Origin: Rhodococcus sp. IITR03
GTDB lineage: Bacteria; Actinomycetota; Actinomycetes; Mycobacteriales; Mycobacteriaceae
NCBI GenBank assembly: GCA_001017865.1
Contig: LATQ01000155.1
Location: 1 to 6,849 of the forward strand
Length of the DNA: 6,849 nt
Direction of reading: 5' to 3'
Shown here piece after piece: positions 1 to 6,849 of this stretch. How positions within the stretch are numbered: the first letter of the stretch is position 1; each line of letters begins with the position of its first letter. A program made the position numbers and the translations under genes. The notes below the pieces were generated by a model. It did not search any database, was not told the DNA's origin, and saw only the letters and a program-made list of their open reading frames with translations.

Positions 1-285
1 GGGGCCGTCGACCGCGCACGTGCGAACCCGACCGCGGAGACCACCGCCGCGGCCTCCATCGAGGTCGCGACCGCGAAGGTCGCCGCGACCCGCGCCGCCG
101 TCGAGACCGCGAACATCCTGTTCGAACTCGGCGGCACCCGCAGCGCATCGGGAGCCGCGAACCTGTCGCGCTACTGGCGCGACGCCCGCACCCACACCCT
201 GCACGACGCGACCCGGTGGAAGCTCCAGCACATCGGCCGGTGGACCCTCAGCGGCACCCACCCGCCGCGCTACGGCGTGCTCTGA
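1..285 (+). CDS. C-terminal end of an acyl-CoA-dehydrogenase-fold flavoprotein (SfnB/SfnC/DszC-like), 5' truncated by the window edge
   Basis: Reading frame 1 is open from base 1 to a TGA at 283-285 and gives the last 94 residues of a protein. The stretch around residues 35-90 (ANILFELGGTRSASG, then RYWRDARTHTLHDATRWK, ending PPRYGVL) matches my memory of the C-terminal helical domain of the acyl-CoA-dehydrogenase-fold flavin enzymes used in organosulfur metabolism (SfnB, SfnC, DszC). In these the RxxRTHTLHD segment precedes a short C-terminal tail. These enzymes are either flavin-dependent monooxygenases or oxidoreductases induced under sulfur limitation. The downstream neighbour sfnG, on the same strand 94 bases away, supports a role in sulfur acquisition. 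The N-terminal and flavin-binding parts lie outside the window, so which subfamily it belongs to cannot be decided. No frameshift is visible in this fragment. Confidence 0.8.
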   Translation, partial: GAVDRARANPTAETTAAASIEVATAKVAATRAAVETANILFELGGTRSASGAANLSRYWRDARTHTLHDATRWKLQHIGRWTLSGTHPPRYGVL

Positions 286-325
286 CCCGCCCCCGGCGGG
301 GTGTGCTCCGACCCGCCCCCGACGG
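277..325 (+). repeat. Imperfect 26-base tandem duplication at the acyl-CoA-dehydrogenase-like stop codon, with a GC hairpin in the first copy
   Basis: Bases 277-299 and 303-325 are the same 23-base sequence with two differences (T/C at the seventh position, G/A at the twentieth). The repeat period is 26. The first copy contains the TGA of the upstream gene; in the second copy this reads CGA. Within the first copy, 286-291 (CCCGCC) and 295-300 (GGCGGG) can pair as a perfect 6-bp stem with a CCC loop directly after the stop codon. No T tract follows, so this is at best a weak or Rho-assisted terminator. A recent small duplication is the simplest explanation. Confidence 0.6.
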
Positions 326-361
326 TCCACGGTTCGGATCTCGTTGATTCTTATGGTGGGC

Positions 362-367
362 AGGAGG
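362..367 (+). promoter_or_regulatory. Ribosome binding site of sfnG
   Basis: AGGAGG lies 12 bases before a TTG codon at 380 and 24 bases before the in-frame ATG at 392. An in-frame TAG at 368-370 rules out any earlier start. The spacing favours TTG 380; conservation would be equally satisfied by ATG 392, because SfnG-type similarity starts only around FAYWVPN, some 11 residues after that ATG. Confidence 0.6.
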
Positions 368-379
368 TAGGTCCCGGAC

Positions 380-1505
380 TTGGATGAACACATGTCGACC
401 GAACGCATCGCCGATCAGACCACTTTCGCCTACTGGGTGCCCAACGTCAGTGGTGGTCTGGTCACCTCGGACATCGAACAGCGCACGAGCTGGGACTACG
501 AGTACAACGTCGAGCTCGCCCGTACGGCCGAGAACAACGGCTTCGAATACGCACTGAGCCAGGTGCGGTACGAGGCCGGCTACGGCGCGGAGTTCCAGCA
601 CGAGTCGACGAGTTTCAGCCTCGCCCTGCTGCTCGCGACCGAGCGACTCAAGGTCATCGCCGCCGTCCACCCCGGTCTGTGGCAGCCGGCCGTGCTGGCC
701 AAGCTCGGCGCGACCGCCGACCGGCTGTCCGGTGGCCGGTTCGCGGTCAACGTCGTCAGCGGATGGTTCAAGGACGAGTTCACCATATGGGTGAGCCGTG
801 GCTCGAGCACGACGAGCGCTACCGGCGCAGCGCCGAGTTCCTGCAGGTGCTCCGCAAGATCTGGACAGAGGACGAGGTCGACTTCCGCGGCGACTTCTAC
901 CGGATCCACGACTTCACACTGAAGCCGAAGCCGGCCAACACCCCCGAGCGCCCGAACCCGGAACTGTTCCAGGGCGGCAACTCCACCGCCGCCATCGCCA
1001 ACGGTGCCGGTACGCCGACTGGTACTTCAGCAACGGCAAGGACTACGACGGCATCACCGCCCAGATCGACGAGCTGCGCGAGGTCGCCCGCACCCACGAC
1101 CGCGAGGTGAAGATCGGGCTCAACGGGTTCATCATCGCCCGCGACACCGAGAAGGAGGCCCGCGACACCCTCCGGGAGATCGTGGAGAAGGCGAACAAGC
1201 CGGCCGTCGAGGGCTTCCGCAGCGCCGTCCGACAGGCCGGCTCGTCCACGGGCGACAAGAAGGGCATGTGGGCGGACTCGACCTTCGAGGACCTCGTCCA
1301 GTACAACGACGGTTTCAAGACCCAGCTCATCGGTACGCCCGAGCAGATCGCACACCGCATCGTCGAATACCGCCGTCGCGGCGTCGACCTGATCCTCGCC
1401 GGCTTCCTGCACTTCCAGGAGGAGGTCGAGTACTTCGGCAGGAACGTGCTGCCGATCGTGCGAGAGCTCGAGGCCGAGGAGGCCCGCGAACCCGTCGGCG
1501 TCTGA
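380..1505 (+). CDS. sfnG: Dimethylsulfone monooxygenase SfnG (two apparent single-base deletions)
   Basis: This is an FMNH2-dependent, two-component luciferase-like (LLM) monooxygenase. The known SfnG reaction converts dimethylsulfone to methanesulfinate, a step in releasing sulfur from dimethyl sulfide-derived compounds when sulfate is scarce. Recognisable SfnG blocks, numbered from ATG 392, are FAYWVPNVSGGLV (12-24), AGYGAEFQHES (about 62-72), VSGWFKDEF (about 122-130) and WLEHDERYRR (about 137-146), followed by FRGDFY, DWYFSNG, STFEDLVQYNDGFKT and, near the end, GFLHFQEEVEYFG. The gene is read in three frames. The frame changes near 785 (between DEFT and MGEPWLEHD) and near 1008 (between AIANGA and RYADWYF). 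Adding one base at each site gives a continuous protein of 371 residues from ATG 392 (375 from TTG 380), close to Pseudomonas SfnG at roughly 360. At 1008 the restored GCCCGG gives the Arg expected before YADWYF. The flavin-reductase partner is not in the window. Confidence 0.9.
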
Positions 1506-1529
1506 CACACCGACCGGCCTCGTTAGACT
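1502..1529 (+). promoter_or_regulatory. Probable promoter for a leaderless rpiB transcript
   Basis: CTGACA at 1502-1507 (five of six matches to TTGACA) and TAGACT at 1524-1529 (a TANNNT -10 element) are separated by 16 bases. The rpiB ATG begins at 1536, six bases after the -10 box, so transcription would be expected to start at or next to the A of the ATG. No Shine-Dalgarno sequence is present between 1506 and 1535, which agrees with leaderless translation, common in Mycobacteriales. The -35 box overlaps the sfnG stop codon (1503-1505). This is inferred from the sequence only. Confidence 0.6.
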
Positions 1530-1535
1530 CGGCCC

Positions 1536-2014
<479 letters not shown>

Positions 2015-2017
2015 TCC

Positions 2018-2813
2018 GTGCCCGAAGGACACATCCTGCACCGGCTCGCCCGGCTGCACCACGAGTGGTACTCGGGTGCGCCGGTGCGGGTGTCCAGTCC
2101 GCAGGGGCGGTTCGCCGACGGTGCCGCCGCCGTGAACGGGCGCGTCCTGACCCACGCGGACGCGTGGGGCAAGCATCTCTTCCACCACTACGAGGGCGGT
2201 CTCGCCGTCCACGTGCATCTCGGTATCTACGGTGAGTTCACCGACCGCGCGTTGCCGCTCGGCGAACCGGTCGGACAGGTACGGATGCGGATGATCGGCG
2301 CGCGCCACGGCAGCGACCTGCGAGGTCCGGCGGCGTGCGAGGTGCTCACCCCCGGCGAGGTCGAGGCGATCGAGGCCCGACTGGTCCCGACCCACTACGT
2401 CCCGACGCCGATCCCGAGCGGGCGTCGCGTCGCATCGGCAGATCACGCACGCGATCGGGGCGCTGCTCATGAACCAGGCGGTGATCGCCGGGGTCGGCAA
2501 CGTGTACCGGGCCGAAGTGCTCTTCCGTCACGGCATCCACCCCGAACGTCCGGGAAACAAGCTGTCCCGCAGCGAATTCGACGCGATCTGGGTCGACCTC
2601 GTCGAACTGATGAACGTCGGTGTGGAGCACGGGCGCATGCACGTCGTGCGACCCGAACACGACCACGGCGCACCGGCCTACGCCAAGAACAGGCCCCGGA
2701 CGTACGTCTATCGCCGTGCCGGCGAACCCTGCCGGATCTGCGGGACTCCCGTTCTGCACTCGGTCATGCAGGCGCGAAACCTGTTCTGGTGCCCGGTCTG
2801 TCAGCCCAGCTGA
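2018..2813 (+). CDS. nei1: Fpg/Nei-family DNA glycosylase/AP lyase Nei1 (two apparent single-base deletions)
   Basis: This is a base-excision repair enzyme that removes oxidised bases and cleaves the abasic site. The start is GTG 2018, three bases after the rpiB stop, which suggests translational coupling; no separate ribosome binding site is evident. The protein begins MPEGH, so after Met removal the catalytic Pro1 and Glu2 are present. The conserved Lys of the GKHLF block is near residue 52. The helix-two-turn-helix segment NQAVIAGVGNVYRAE lies at about 153-167. A C-terminal zinc finger has Cys at 239, 242, 259 and 262, with the expected Arg (254) in its hairpin. The frame changes near 2384 (GGG read as GG) and near 2452 (CC read as C). 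Restoring both yields RLGPDPLRPDADPE and then RSRTPIGALLMNQ, for a 265-residue protein matching the size of M. tuberculosis Rv2464c, which also follows rpiB. Confidence 0.92.
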
Positions 2814-2853
2814 CCCGACTCACAAGACCCGACTCGGAAGACCCGGATCAGAA
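2812..2853. repeat. Three 14-base tandem repeats between the convergent nei1 and membrane-protein genes
   Basis: Three consecutive units start at 2812, 2826 and 2840: GACCCGACTCACAA, GACCCGACTCGGAA and GACCCGGATCAGAA. They fill the whole 34-base gap between the two convergent stop codons. The first unit overlaps the nei1 TGA and the third contains the reverse-strand TGA of the leftward gene. No stem-loop with a T tract is visible here, so the way the two convergent transcripts end is unclear. Confidence 0.7.
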
Positions 2854-3641
2854 ATCGAAGCCCCCGAAATCGAATCCGCCGCCGTCTCCGCCACCGAAGT
2901 CGCTGCCCCCGAAGTCGTCACCGCCTCCGTACTCGTCACCGCCTCCGTACTCGTCGCCCCCGCCGAAGTCGTCGCCCGTACCTGTCTCCGCCGACGGATC
3001 ACCGACACCGGATTCGAATGCCTGCGCGTCGTAGGGGACACCGGCCATCCCGGCGAACATCGTCGAGAAGAGCAGCATCGAGCCGACGCCCCACGCGCCC
3101 GCGACCAGGGCGGGCTTCCACCACGGCTCCGAATACCAGCCGCAGGGACGGGCCGGCCCGCGACGCGGCCACCGGGGTAGTAGTTCGGCGTCGCGGAGGA
3201 CGGTGACGGCGACGCGGCGATGGTGCGGCCCTCGAAGTCGACGGTGCGCTTCTCGGTGACCTCGCCGGCGGACTTCTGTCCGTCGAGCGTCGGGATCTCC
3301 GGCCCCGGGTCCATGCCCATCGCCAGGCGCGCGGCGCGGATGTAGTACAGACCTTCGAGCGCGGTCTGTTTCGCGAGACGCGCCTGCATCGGCGAGCTCG
3401 CTTGCTCGATCTGGGAGCCGGCGGCGGTGAAGCGCTCGGAGGCGTCCGCCAGCGCCTGACGCGAGGCGTCGTCGGTGCCGGTCAGGTTGTAGATCTGGCC
3501 GCCGAGACGCTCGATCGCCTGCCGTGCGTCGGCCTTGGCGTCGTCGAGGGTGACGGTGCGGTGACGGGTGGTGCTCTTCTGGGAGCGGGAGACGAAGTAC
3601 ACCACGGCACCGACGGCGGCGAGGATGAGCAGAAGTTCCAC
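2848..3641 (-). CDS. Two-segment membrane protein with Gly/Asp-rich C-terminal repeats, possibly DUF1542-like (one apparent single-base deletion)
   Basis: I cannot assign a function. The GTG start at 3641 is preceded by GGAAGGA six bases upstream. The protein opens with a hydrophobic segment (about residues 2-17, LLLILAAVGAVVYFV) and then a charged, helical region of roughly 100 residues (DDAKADARQAIERLGG through LEGLYYIRAARLAMG). A Pro/Ser linker with NYYPGGR follows, then a Trp-rich YSEPWWKP and a second hydrophobic segment (about VGSMLLFSTMFAGMAG). The tail is made of GGGDEY/GGGDDF units and ends GGFDF. The frame breaks near 3141: restoring GGG from GG joins GRPVPAG to WYSEPWWKPALVAGAW and gives 264 residues. 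The ending resembles tails of TPM/YgcG-like surface proteins, but no such domain is seen. I recall similar actinobacterial proteins annotated as DUF1542 proteins; that label is tentative. Confidence 0.75.
2911..2982 (-). repeat. Four 18-base imperfect tandem repeats encoding G-G-G-D-[D/E]-[F/Y]
   Basis: Units begin at 2911, 2929, 2947 and 2965 on the plus strand. The second unit differs from the first at its first few bases and from the third only at its end. Read on the minus strand they encode successive six-residue units ending in DDF, DEY, DEY and DDF. Further degenerate GGSDF and GGGDGGGFDF units follow down to the stop. The near-identity of neighbouring units at DNA level points to recent slippage or unequal crossover, so copy number probably varies between strains. 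Confidence 0.8.
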
Positions 3642-3689
3642 GGCCGATCCTTCCGGTGGGGGAGGGTCCTGTCCTCCAGCGTACCGACG

Positions 3690-3706
3690 CGGGGAGTCAC
3701 TCCCCG
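3690..3706 (-). terminator. Perfect GC inverted repeat with the stop codon as its loop
   Basis: On the minus strand the sequence CGGGGAG-TGA-CTCCCCG forms a perfect 7-bp stem. Its three-base loop is exactly the stop codon of the WS/DGAT-like gene (3697-3699). No T tract follows. A second, weaker 5-bp pairing (3661-3665 with 3673-3677) lies just downstream. This could act as a U-less terminator, an mRNA 3' stabiliser or a partial barrier before the next gene. Confidence 0.4.
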
Positions 3707-4802
3707 AGGACGGCGCGCATCCCTTCCTGCAGGCACGAATCGAACGAATCGCGGTTGGGGACGACCGTGGGGTCCACCGCCAGGCCCATGCAGCAGGTGT
3801 CGCGGTAGGACATCGCCGACGCGGTCATCATCGCGCCGTCGGCCGCACCGAAGCCGTAGTACCGCTCGATCTTCGCGCCGCCGACGTAGAGCGGCGCGTG
3901 GGAACCGGGGAGCGTGGACACCACCACGTCCCGCGGACCGACGGCGATGTCGGCCTGTGCACCGGCGGAGGATGGGAACGAGATGTCGATGCGCCGCATG
4001 AGATCGACCGCGTCCATCGCCTGGAGGTCGGCCGCATCCTCGGGTGCCATGGGCACCGCTCCGCCGTCCGGCCCGGGGACGACGACGCGCAGGCCGTCGA
4101 TCGAGCGACCGTGTCGCCGTCGGTACTCGCTGCACGCGAGGAGCATCGCAGCGGAGAACCCGCTCGACACGCGACAGCCCGCGCGTTCGCAGGCGTGACG
4201 CAGGGCGGTGAGATCCGCGTCGAGTACGTGCAGTCGCGGGGCGCGGGGTGCGGGCTCCTCGCGGTCGCAGGTGCGTCCGAGCAGGGCGTTGATCAATCCG
4301 GTGCCCAGCGAGGTGAACACGTGTGCGGCGGTGCGGAACGACTCGGCGCTCTGCTCGGATACCGATTTCGCCCACGACAACATGGAATCGGACTGATCGG
4401 GCACCAGAGCGGAGCCGAGGTGGCGGAGACGGATCACCAGCGCCGACTGGCCGCCGTCGAGGCCGTCGAGCAGGGTCAGTTCCCAGCGCGGTGCCGGAGA
4501 CCGGCGGGGTCGGGTGCGGTCCGGGCGTAGGTGAGTACCTCCTCGAAACTCGCCGGGGCGGGCAGTGCGACCCGCTCGAGATGCCAGGGCGGATCCGAGT
4601 CCGGATGCCCGGTGCGTCGCGGCGGGTCGAGACCGAACGGAAGTTCCACCACCCGGTGCCGGAAGCTGGGCGATTCGTGGTTGCCCGGCGCGAGCACCGC
4701 CGCGACCCGATCCCAGTCCGGGGTGGCGTCGAGAAGGACGGCGGCGACGACCGAGGAGCCCGGTGAGCAGTCCCGGGCGAGGTCGTCGGAGGTGTCCTTC
4801 AC
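3697..4802 (-). CDS. Divergent WS/DGAT-like (wax ester synthase/diacylglycerol acyltransferase fold) protein with a degenerate active site (one apparent single-base deletion)
   Basis: The restored 368-residue protein follows the WS/DGAT layout: an N-terminal half with SFRHRVVELPFGLDPP (about 46-61), WHLERVALPAPASFEEVL (about 73-90) and RWELTLLDGLDGGQSALVIRLRH (about 106-128), then a DUF1298-type C-terminal half ending with LPGSHAPLYVGGAKIERYYGF and MSYRDTCCMGLAVDP. The frame breaks near 4504; restoring one G/C base joins the halves. Active WS/DGATs have HHxxxDG exactly where this protein has RHLGSALVPDQ (about 127-137), so the catalytic His pair and the Asp-Gly are gone. The Asn-Asp motif region also reads RVSSGFSAA. 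It is about 80-100 residues shorter than usual family members. A non-catalytic paralogue, or one with a changed role, is the best reading. The GTG at 4802 is chosen because the G/C-rich third-position pattern begins there; no clear ribosome binding site is seen. Confidence 0.75.
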
Positions 4803-4933
4803 AACAGGGACGGTCTCATATCGTGAACGACCCACACCTGCGCTTGACTCTTGCTTTGCACTATCGAGTCGGAAAGGTGACACGTCGTTGCTGGATTCGG
4901 GATGACCCCACGTGCCGGTCCTCACCTCCGTGC
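4803..4933. other. 131-base intergenic region, probably carrying control signals of the WS/DGAT-like gene
   Basis: This stretch separates the stop of the small conserved protein from the WS/DGAT-like start. The part from about 4803 to 4880 is clearly richer in A/T than its surroundings and loses the G/C third-position bias, consistent with non-coding regulatory DNA. I do not see a convincing -35/-10 pair on the minus strand or a hairpin. The same frame stays open through it, so an upstream start (for example a GTG near 4930) cannot be fully excluded. Confidence 0.4.
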
Positions 4934-5496
4934 TCACCCTTTCCAACGTCCGACGGCCACTGCGCCCAGACCCGCCGCGGCGATCCACGGTGCACCCGAG
5001 ACGAGTGGATCGAGCCACTGGTGATTGACATCGGCACGCGAACTCCGACGTCGCGACGCCCCACCGTGCGCGGTGATCTCCGCCCGGAGGCCGCTCTCGG
5101 TCACCGGATTGTCGGGACGGCCCTGCAACAGCGCCCGCACCCGGCTCTCGGCGACGTCGATGCGGTCGGCGCCGATCAGGAGCAACCAGTGCGCGGCGCG
5201 CCCCTCGCTGTACCGGCGGTAGGCGTGCCTGCGCACCACACCGGACAGTCCCTTCAGCGGCGCCGTGGTGCCGAAGACCGGCGTGACGAAGGCGTGCTCG
5301 ATCGAACGTTCGCGGGTCTCGTGTCCCGGCTGGCGTTCGGGGAAGTCCCAGTGCGCACCGGTCGCCTCGGGCGCGAAGCGTTCCTTCGGCACCGACGGAC
5401 GGTCGCGCGGATCCAGGTCGACTCCCCACCGGGGATGCGGGCCCGCAGCTGGTCGGGGGTCTCGGGCGGTTCGGGCTTGTCCGCGGTGTAGGCCAT
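4934..5496 (-). CDS. Conserved protein of unknown function, partner of the zinc dehydrogenase (one apparent single-base deletion)
   Basis: The ATG at 5496 has an AGGAGG ribosome binding site six bases upstream, and that site overlaps the end of the dehydrogenase gene. The frame breaks near 5430: restoring GGG from GG joins QLRARIPG to WGVDLDPRDRPSVPKERF. The restored protein is 187 residues. Visible features are an N-terminal acidic/proline-rich stretch (MAYTADKPEPPETP), SIEHAFVTPVFGTTAPLKGLSG (written in two parts: about 65-77 and 78-86), a basic RRHAYRRYSEGRAAHW block (about 89-104), a predicted amphipathic middle and a hydrophobic segment near the C-terminus (about 166-183, rich in Ala and Gly) ending VGRWKG. 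That end could be one membrane anchor. I recall similar proteins next to zinc-dependent dehydrogenases in actinomycetes but know no function. No catalytic motif is recognisable. Confidence 0.8.
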
Positions 5497-5501
5497 GGTG
5501 G

Positions 5502-5507
5502 TCCTCC
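5502..5507 (-). promoter_or_regulatory. Ribosome binding site of the small protein, abutting the dehydrogenase stop codon
   Basis: Read on the minus strand, AGGAGG comes directly after or touches the TGA of the dehydrogenase (5510-5508) and sits about five to six bases before the ATG at 5496-5494. The arrangement indicates co-transcription and probably translational coupling of the two genes. Confidence 0.75.
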
Positions 5508-6652
5508 TCAGCTCCCGTCGGCGACGATGATCGGCTTGATGCACCCGTCGAGCTTCGACGAGAACATGTGGTAGGCCTCCGCGATGTGTTCGAGCGGGAC
5601 GCGGTGCGTGACGATGTCGTTCGGTTTCAGGTAGCCGTTGCGGACGTGTTCGAACAGTCTCGGCCACTGGCGCTTGACGGGGCACTGGTTCATCCGCAGT
5701 GTCAGACCCTTGTTGAGTGCGTCGCCGAACTTCACGGCACTGAAGATCGGGCCGTAGGCGCCCATCACCGAGATGGTGCCGCCCTTGCGGACACCGTCGA
5801 TGGCCCAGTTCAGCGCGACCGGCGAGCCCCCCTGCATCTTCAGCTTCGCGGCTGTGACGTGTTGCAGGAAATTCCCGTCGGCCTCTGCGCCGACGGCGTC
5901 GATGGCGACGTCCGCCCCGAGGTGACCGGTGATCTTCTTCAGGTGGACGACGATGTCGTCGTACTCCGCGAAGTTGTAGGTCTCGGCGTGCGCGAAGGTC
6001 CGGGCCTTCTCCAGTCGGTACTCGAGATGGTCGATCACGATCACCCGGCCGGCGCCCATGAACCAGGCGGACTTCGCCGCGTACAGGCCCACCGGTCCGG
6101 CGCCGAAGACCACGACCGTGTCGCCCTCGACGATGTCACCGAGCTGTGCACCGAAGTAGCCGGTCGCGAGGCGTCGGTGAGCATCAGGCGTCCTCGCCGT
6201 CCATCCAGTCGGGAACGATGGTGGGGCCGACATCGGCGAACGGCACCCGCACGAACTCGGCCTGGCCGCCGTCGTAGCCGCCGCAGGTGTGCGAGTAGCC
6301 GTAGATGCCGCCGACCGCGGTGGCGTTGGGGTTGACATTGTGGCAGTTGGAGTAGAGGCCGCGCGCGCAGAAGAAGCACGACCCGCAGAAGACGTTGAAC
6401 GGACCATGACCCGGTCGCCGGGTTTCAGGCTCTGCACCGACGGCCCGACCTCGTGGACCACCCCGACGAACTCGTGACCGAAGGTCGTACCGACGCGGGT
6501 GTCGGGCATCATCCGTGGTAGAGGTGCAGGTCGGAACCGCAGATCGCCGCCAACTCGACGCGCACGATGGCGTCGTTGGGGTGCTCGATCCGGGGAATGT
6601 CCTTCTCTTCGAGGCGGACCCGATAGGGGCCGCGATAGACCATCGCGCGCAT
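5508..6652 (-). CDS. Zinc-dependent alcohol/formaldehyde dehydrogenase, FDH-like MDR family (four apparent single-base deletions)
   Basis: This is a medium-chain, NAD(P)-dependent dehydrogenase that oxidises an alcohol or aldehyde; the substrate is not determined. Restoring single bases near 6513, 6402, 6187 and 6169 gives 382 residues, the usual length of FDH-like members. Catalytic zinc ligands are expected at Cys38 ([11 protein letters not shown]), His60 (GHE, with Glu61) and Asp161 (LTDAFATGYFGA), as in glutathione-independent formaldehyde dehydrogenase. The structural zinc site is Cys90, 93, 96 and 104 (CGSCFFC then GLYSNC). The Rossmann fingerprint GAGPVG is at 185-190. The ATG at 6652 has GAGGGAG about seven bases upstream. 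The two breaks at 6187 and 6169 flank the Asp161 region and explain a stretch that seems unrelated to the family in any single frame. The next gene begins 11 bases after the stop. Confidence 0.92.
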
Positions 6653-6725
6653 AGGTGCTCCCTCGTCGTGGCTCGTGTGGTCGCGAATACCCGAGGGAAA
6701 GTGCTCCAAACGGCAGGTCGTGGGA

Positions 6726-6849
6726 TCAGAGCGCCGGGACGTCCGGGGCGGGGTGGGCCCCGCCGGACAGAGGAGGAGTCTGCGGTCCGTCGACGAACGC
6801 CGGCGCAGGCATCGACGACGTCGGCGACGGCGTGCGGCGGGCGAACGGC
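6726..6849 (-). CDS. Possible C-terminal fragment of an unidentified protein running off the right edge
   Basis: A minus-strand frame is open from the window edge to a TGA at 6728-6726 and would encode about 40 residues ending [12 protein letters not shown]. Third codon positions are almost all G or C, as in the real genes here, and the segment before it is rich in Pro, Ser and Thr. It lies 73 bases upstream of the dehydrogenase start on the same strand. The opposite strand is also open but gives an arginine-rich sequence typical of a shadow. I cannot name the protein, and an unseen frameshift could make this assignment wrong. Confidence 0.35.
   Translation of the reverse strand, partial: PFARRTPSPTSSMPAPAFVDGPQTPPLSGGAHPAPDVPAL
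6741..6768. other. GC-rich hairpin near the right edge
   Basis: GTCCGG (6741-6746) and CGGGG (6749-6753) pair with CCCCG (6758-6762) and CCGGAC (6763-6768). This gives an 11-bp stem with a two-base GG bulge and a TGGG loop. It falls just inside the possible minus-strand gene fragment, about 12 bases before its stop codon, with no T tract. It may help end the upstream transcript, or may simply be structure in GC-rich coding DNA. Confidence 0.35.

Noticed and set aside
785..1010. Programmed ribosomal frameshifting in sfnG
   Set aside because: Shifts occur in every complete gene, all with the same one-base-missing signature, and none sits at a recognisable slippery heptamer followed by structure. 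A shared technical cause is more economical.
3568..4530. A 320-codon plus-strand open frame
   Set aside because: It is antisense to the WS/DGAT-like gene and the start of the membrane-protein gene. No motif is seen, and the minus-strand reading is supported by family similarity.
4844..4872. TTGACT as a plus-strand -35 element
   Set aside because: No -10 element occurs at suitable spacing, and it would drive transcription only antisense to the neighbouring genes.
5265..6335. A 356-codon plus-strand open frame, one of the longest in the window
   Set aside because: It lies antisense to the dehydrogenase and small protein, whose minus-strand frames carry clear family motifs. Its translation shows no recognisable domain; it is a by-product of high GC content.
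5508..6652. Dehydrogenase as a genuine pseudogene
   Set aside because: Four single-base losses restore an exact 382-residue protein with all zinc ligands and the Rossmann motif intact, and no other damage. Decay would be expected to leave missense changes and larger indels.
6740..6849. Plus-strand open frame at the right edge
   Set aside because: The translation is dominated by arginine runs, typical of the wrong strand; the minus-strand reading has a better composition, though still uncertain.

Overview
The window is GC-rich DNA with strongly G/C-biased third codon positions, typical of an actinomycete. The gene order rpiB then nei1 and the sequences of those two proteins closely resemble the Mycobacterium tuberculosis pair Rv2465c-Rv2464c. 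A wax-ester-synthase-type protein and a leaderless-type promoter also fit Mycobacteriales, most likely Rhodococcus or a close relative. The genus is an inference; no database search was possible.

Layout. The left half is transcribed rightward: the 3' end of an acyl-CoA-dehydrogenase-fold flavoprotein of the sulfur-acquisition type (1-285), the FMNH2-dependent dimethylsulfone monooxygenase sfnG (380-1505), ribose-5-phosphate isomerase B (1536-2014) and the Fpg/Nei-family DNA glycosylase nei1 (2018-2813). The right half is transcribed leftward. In transcription order it holds a possible C-terminal gene fragment at the right edge (6849-6726), a zinc-dependent alcohol/formaldehyde dehydrogenase (6652-5508), an 11-base-linked conserved protein of unknown function (5496-4934), a divergent WS/DGAT-like acyltransferase-fold protein (4802-3697) and a two-segment membrane protein with a Gly/Asp-rich tail (3641-2848). 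The two blocks converge at 2814-2847.

How the genes fit together. The first two genes look like a sulfone/sulfonate sulfur-scavenging unit. rpiB-nei1 is a tightly spaced pair with its own probable leaderless promoter inside the end of sfnG. The dehydrogenase and the small protein next to it look like a two-gene operon. The other two leftward genes may be separate or loosely linked.

A caution governs the whole annotation. Every gene internal to the window is broken, by twelve apparent frameshifts in total. Each is explained by the loss of exactly one base, and each can be read as a run of two or three identical bases shortened by one. Restoring the bases gives full-length family members whose lengths are exact multiples of three. 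I therefore read them as sequencing or consensus errors rather than as decay, and annotate the genes as intact CDS with the break points stated. I see no RNA gene, CRISPR array, insertion sequence or defence system, and nothing that looks like an undescribed multi-gene system. The most interesting biology is a WS/DGAT-like protein that has lost its catalytic motif, the dehydrogenase with its small partner, and several small repeat and hairpin structures at gene ends.
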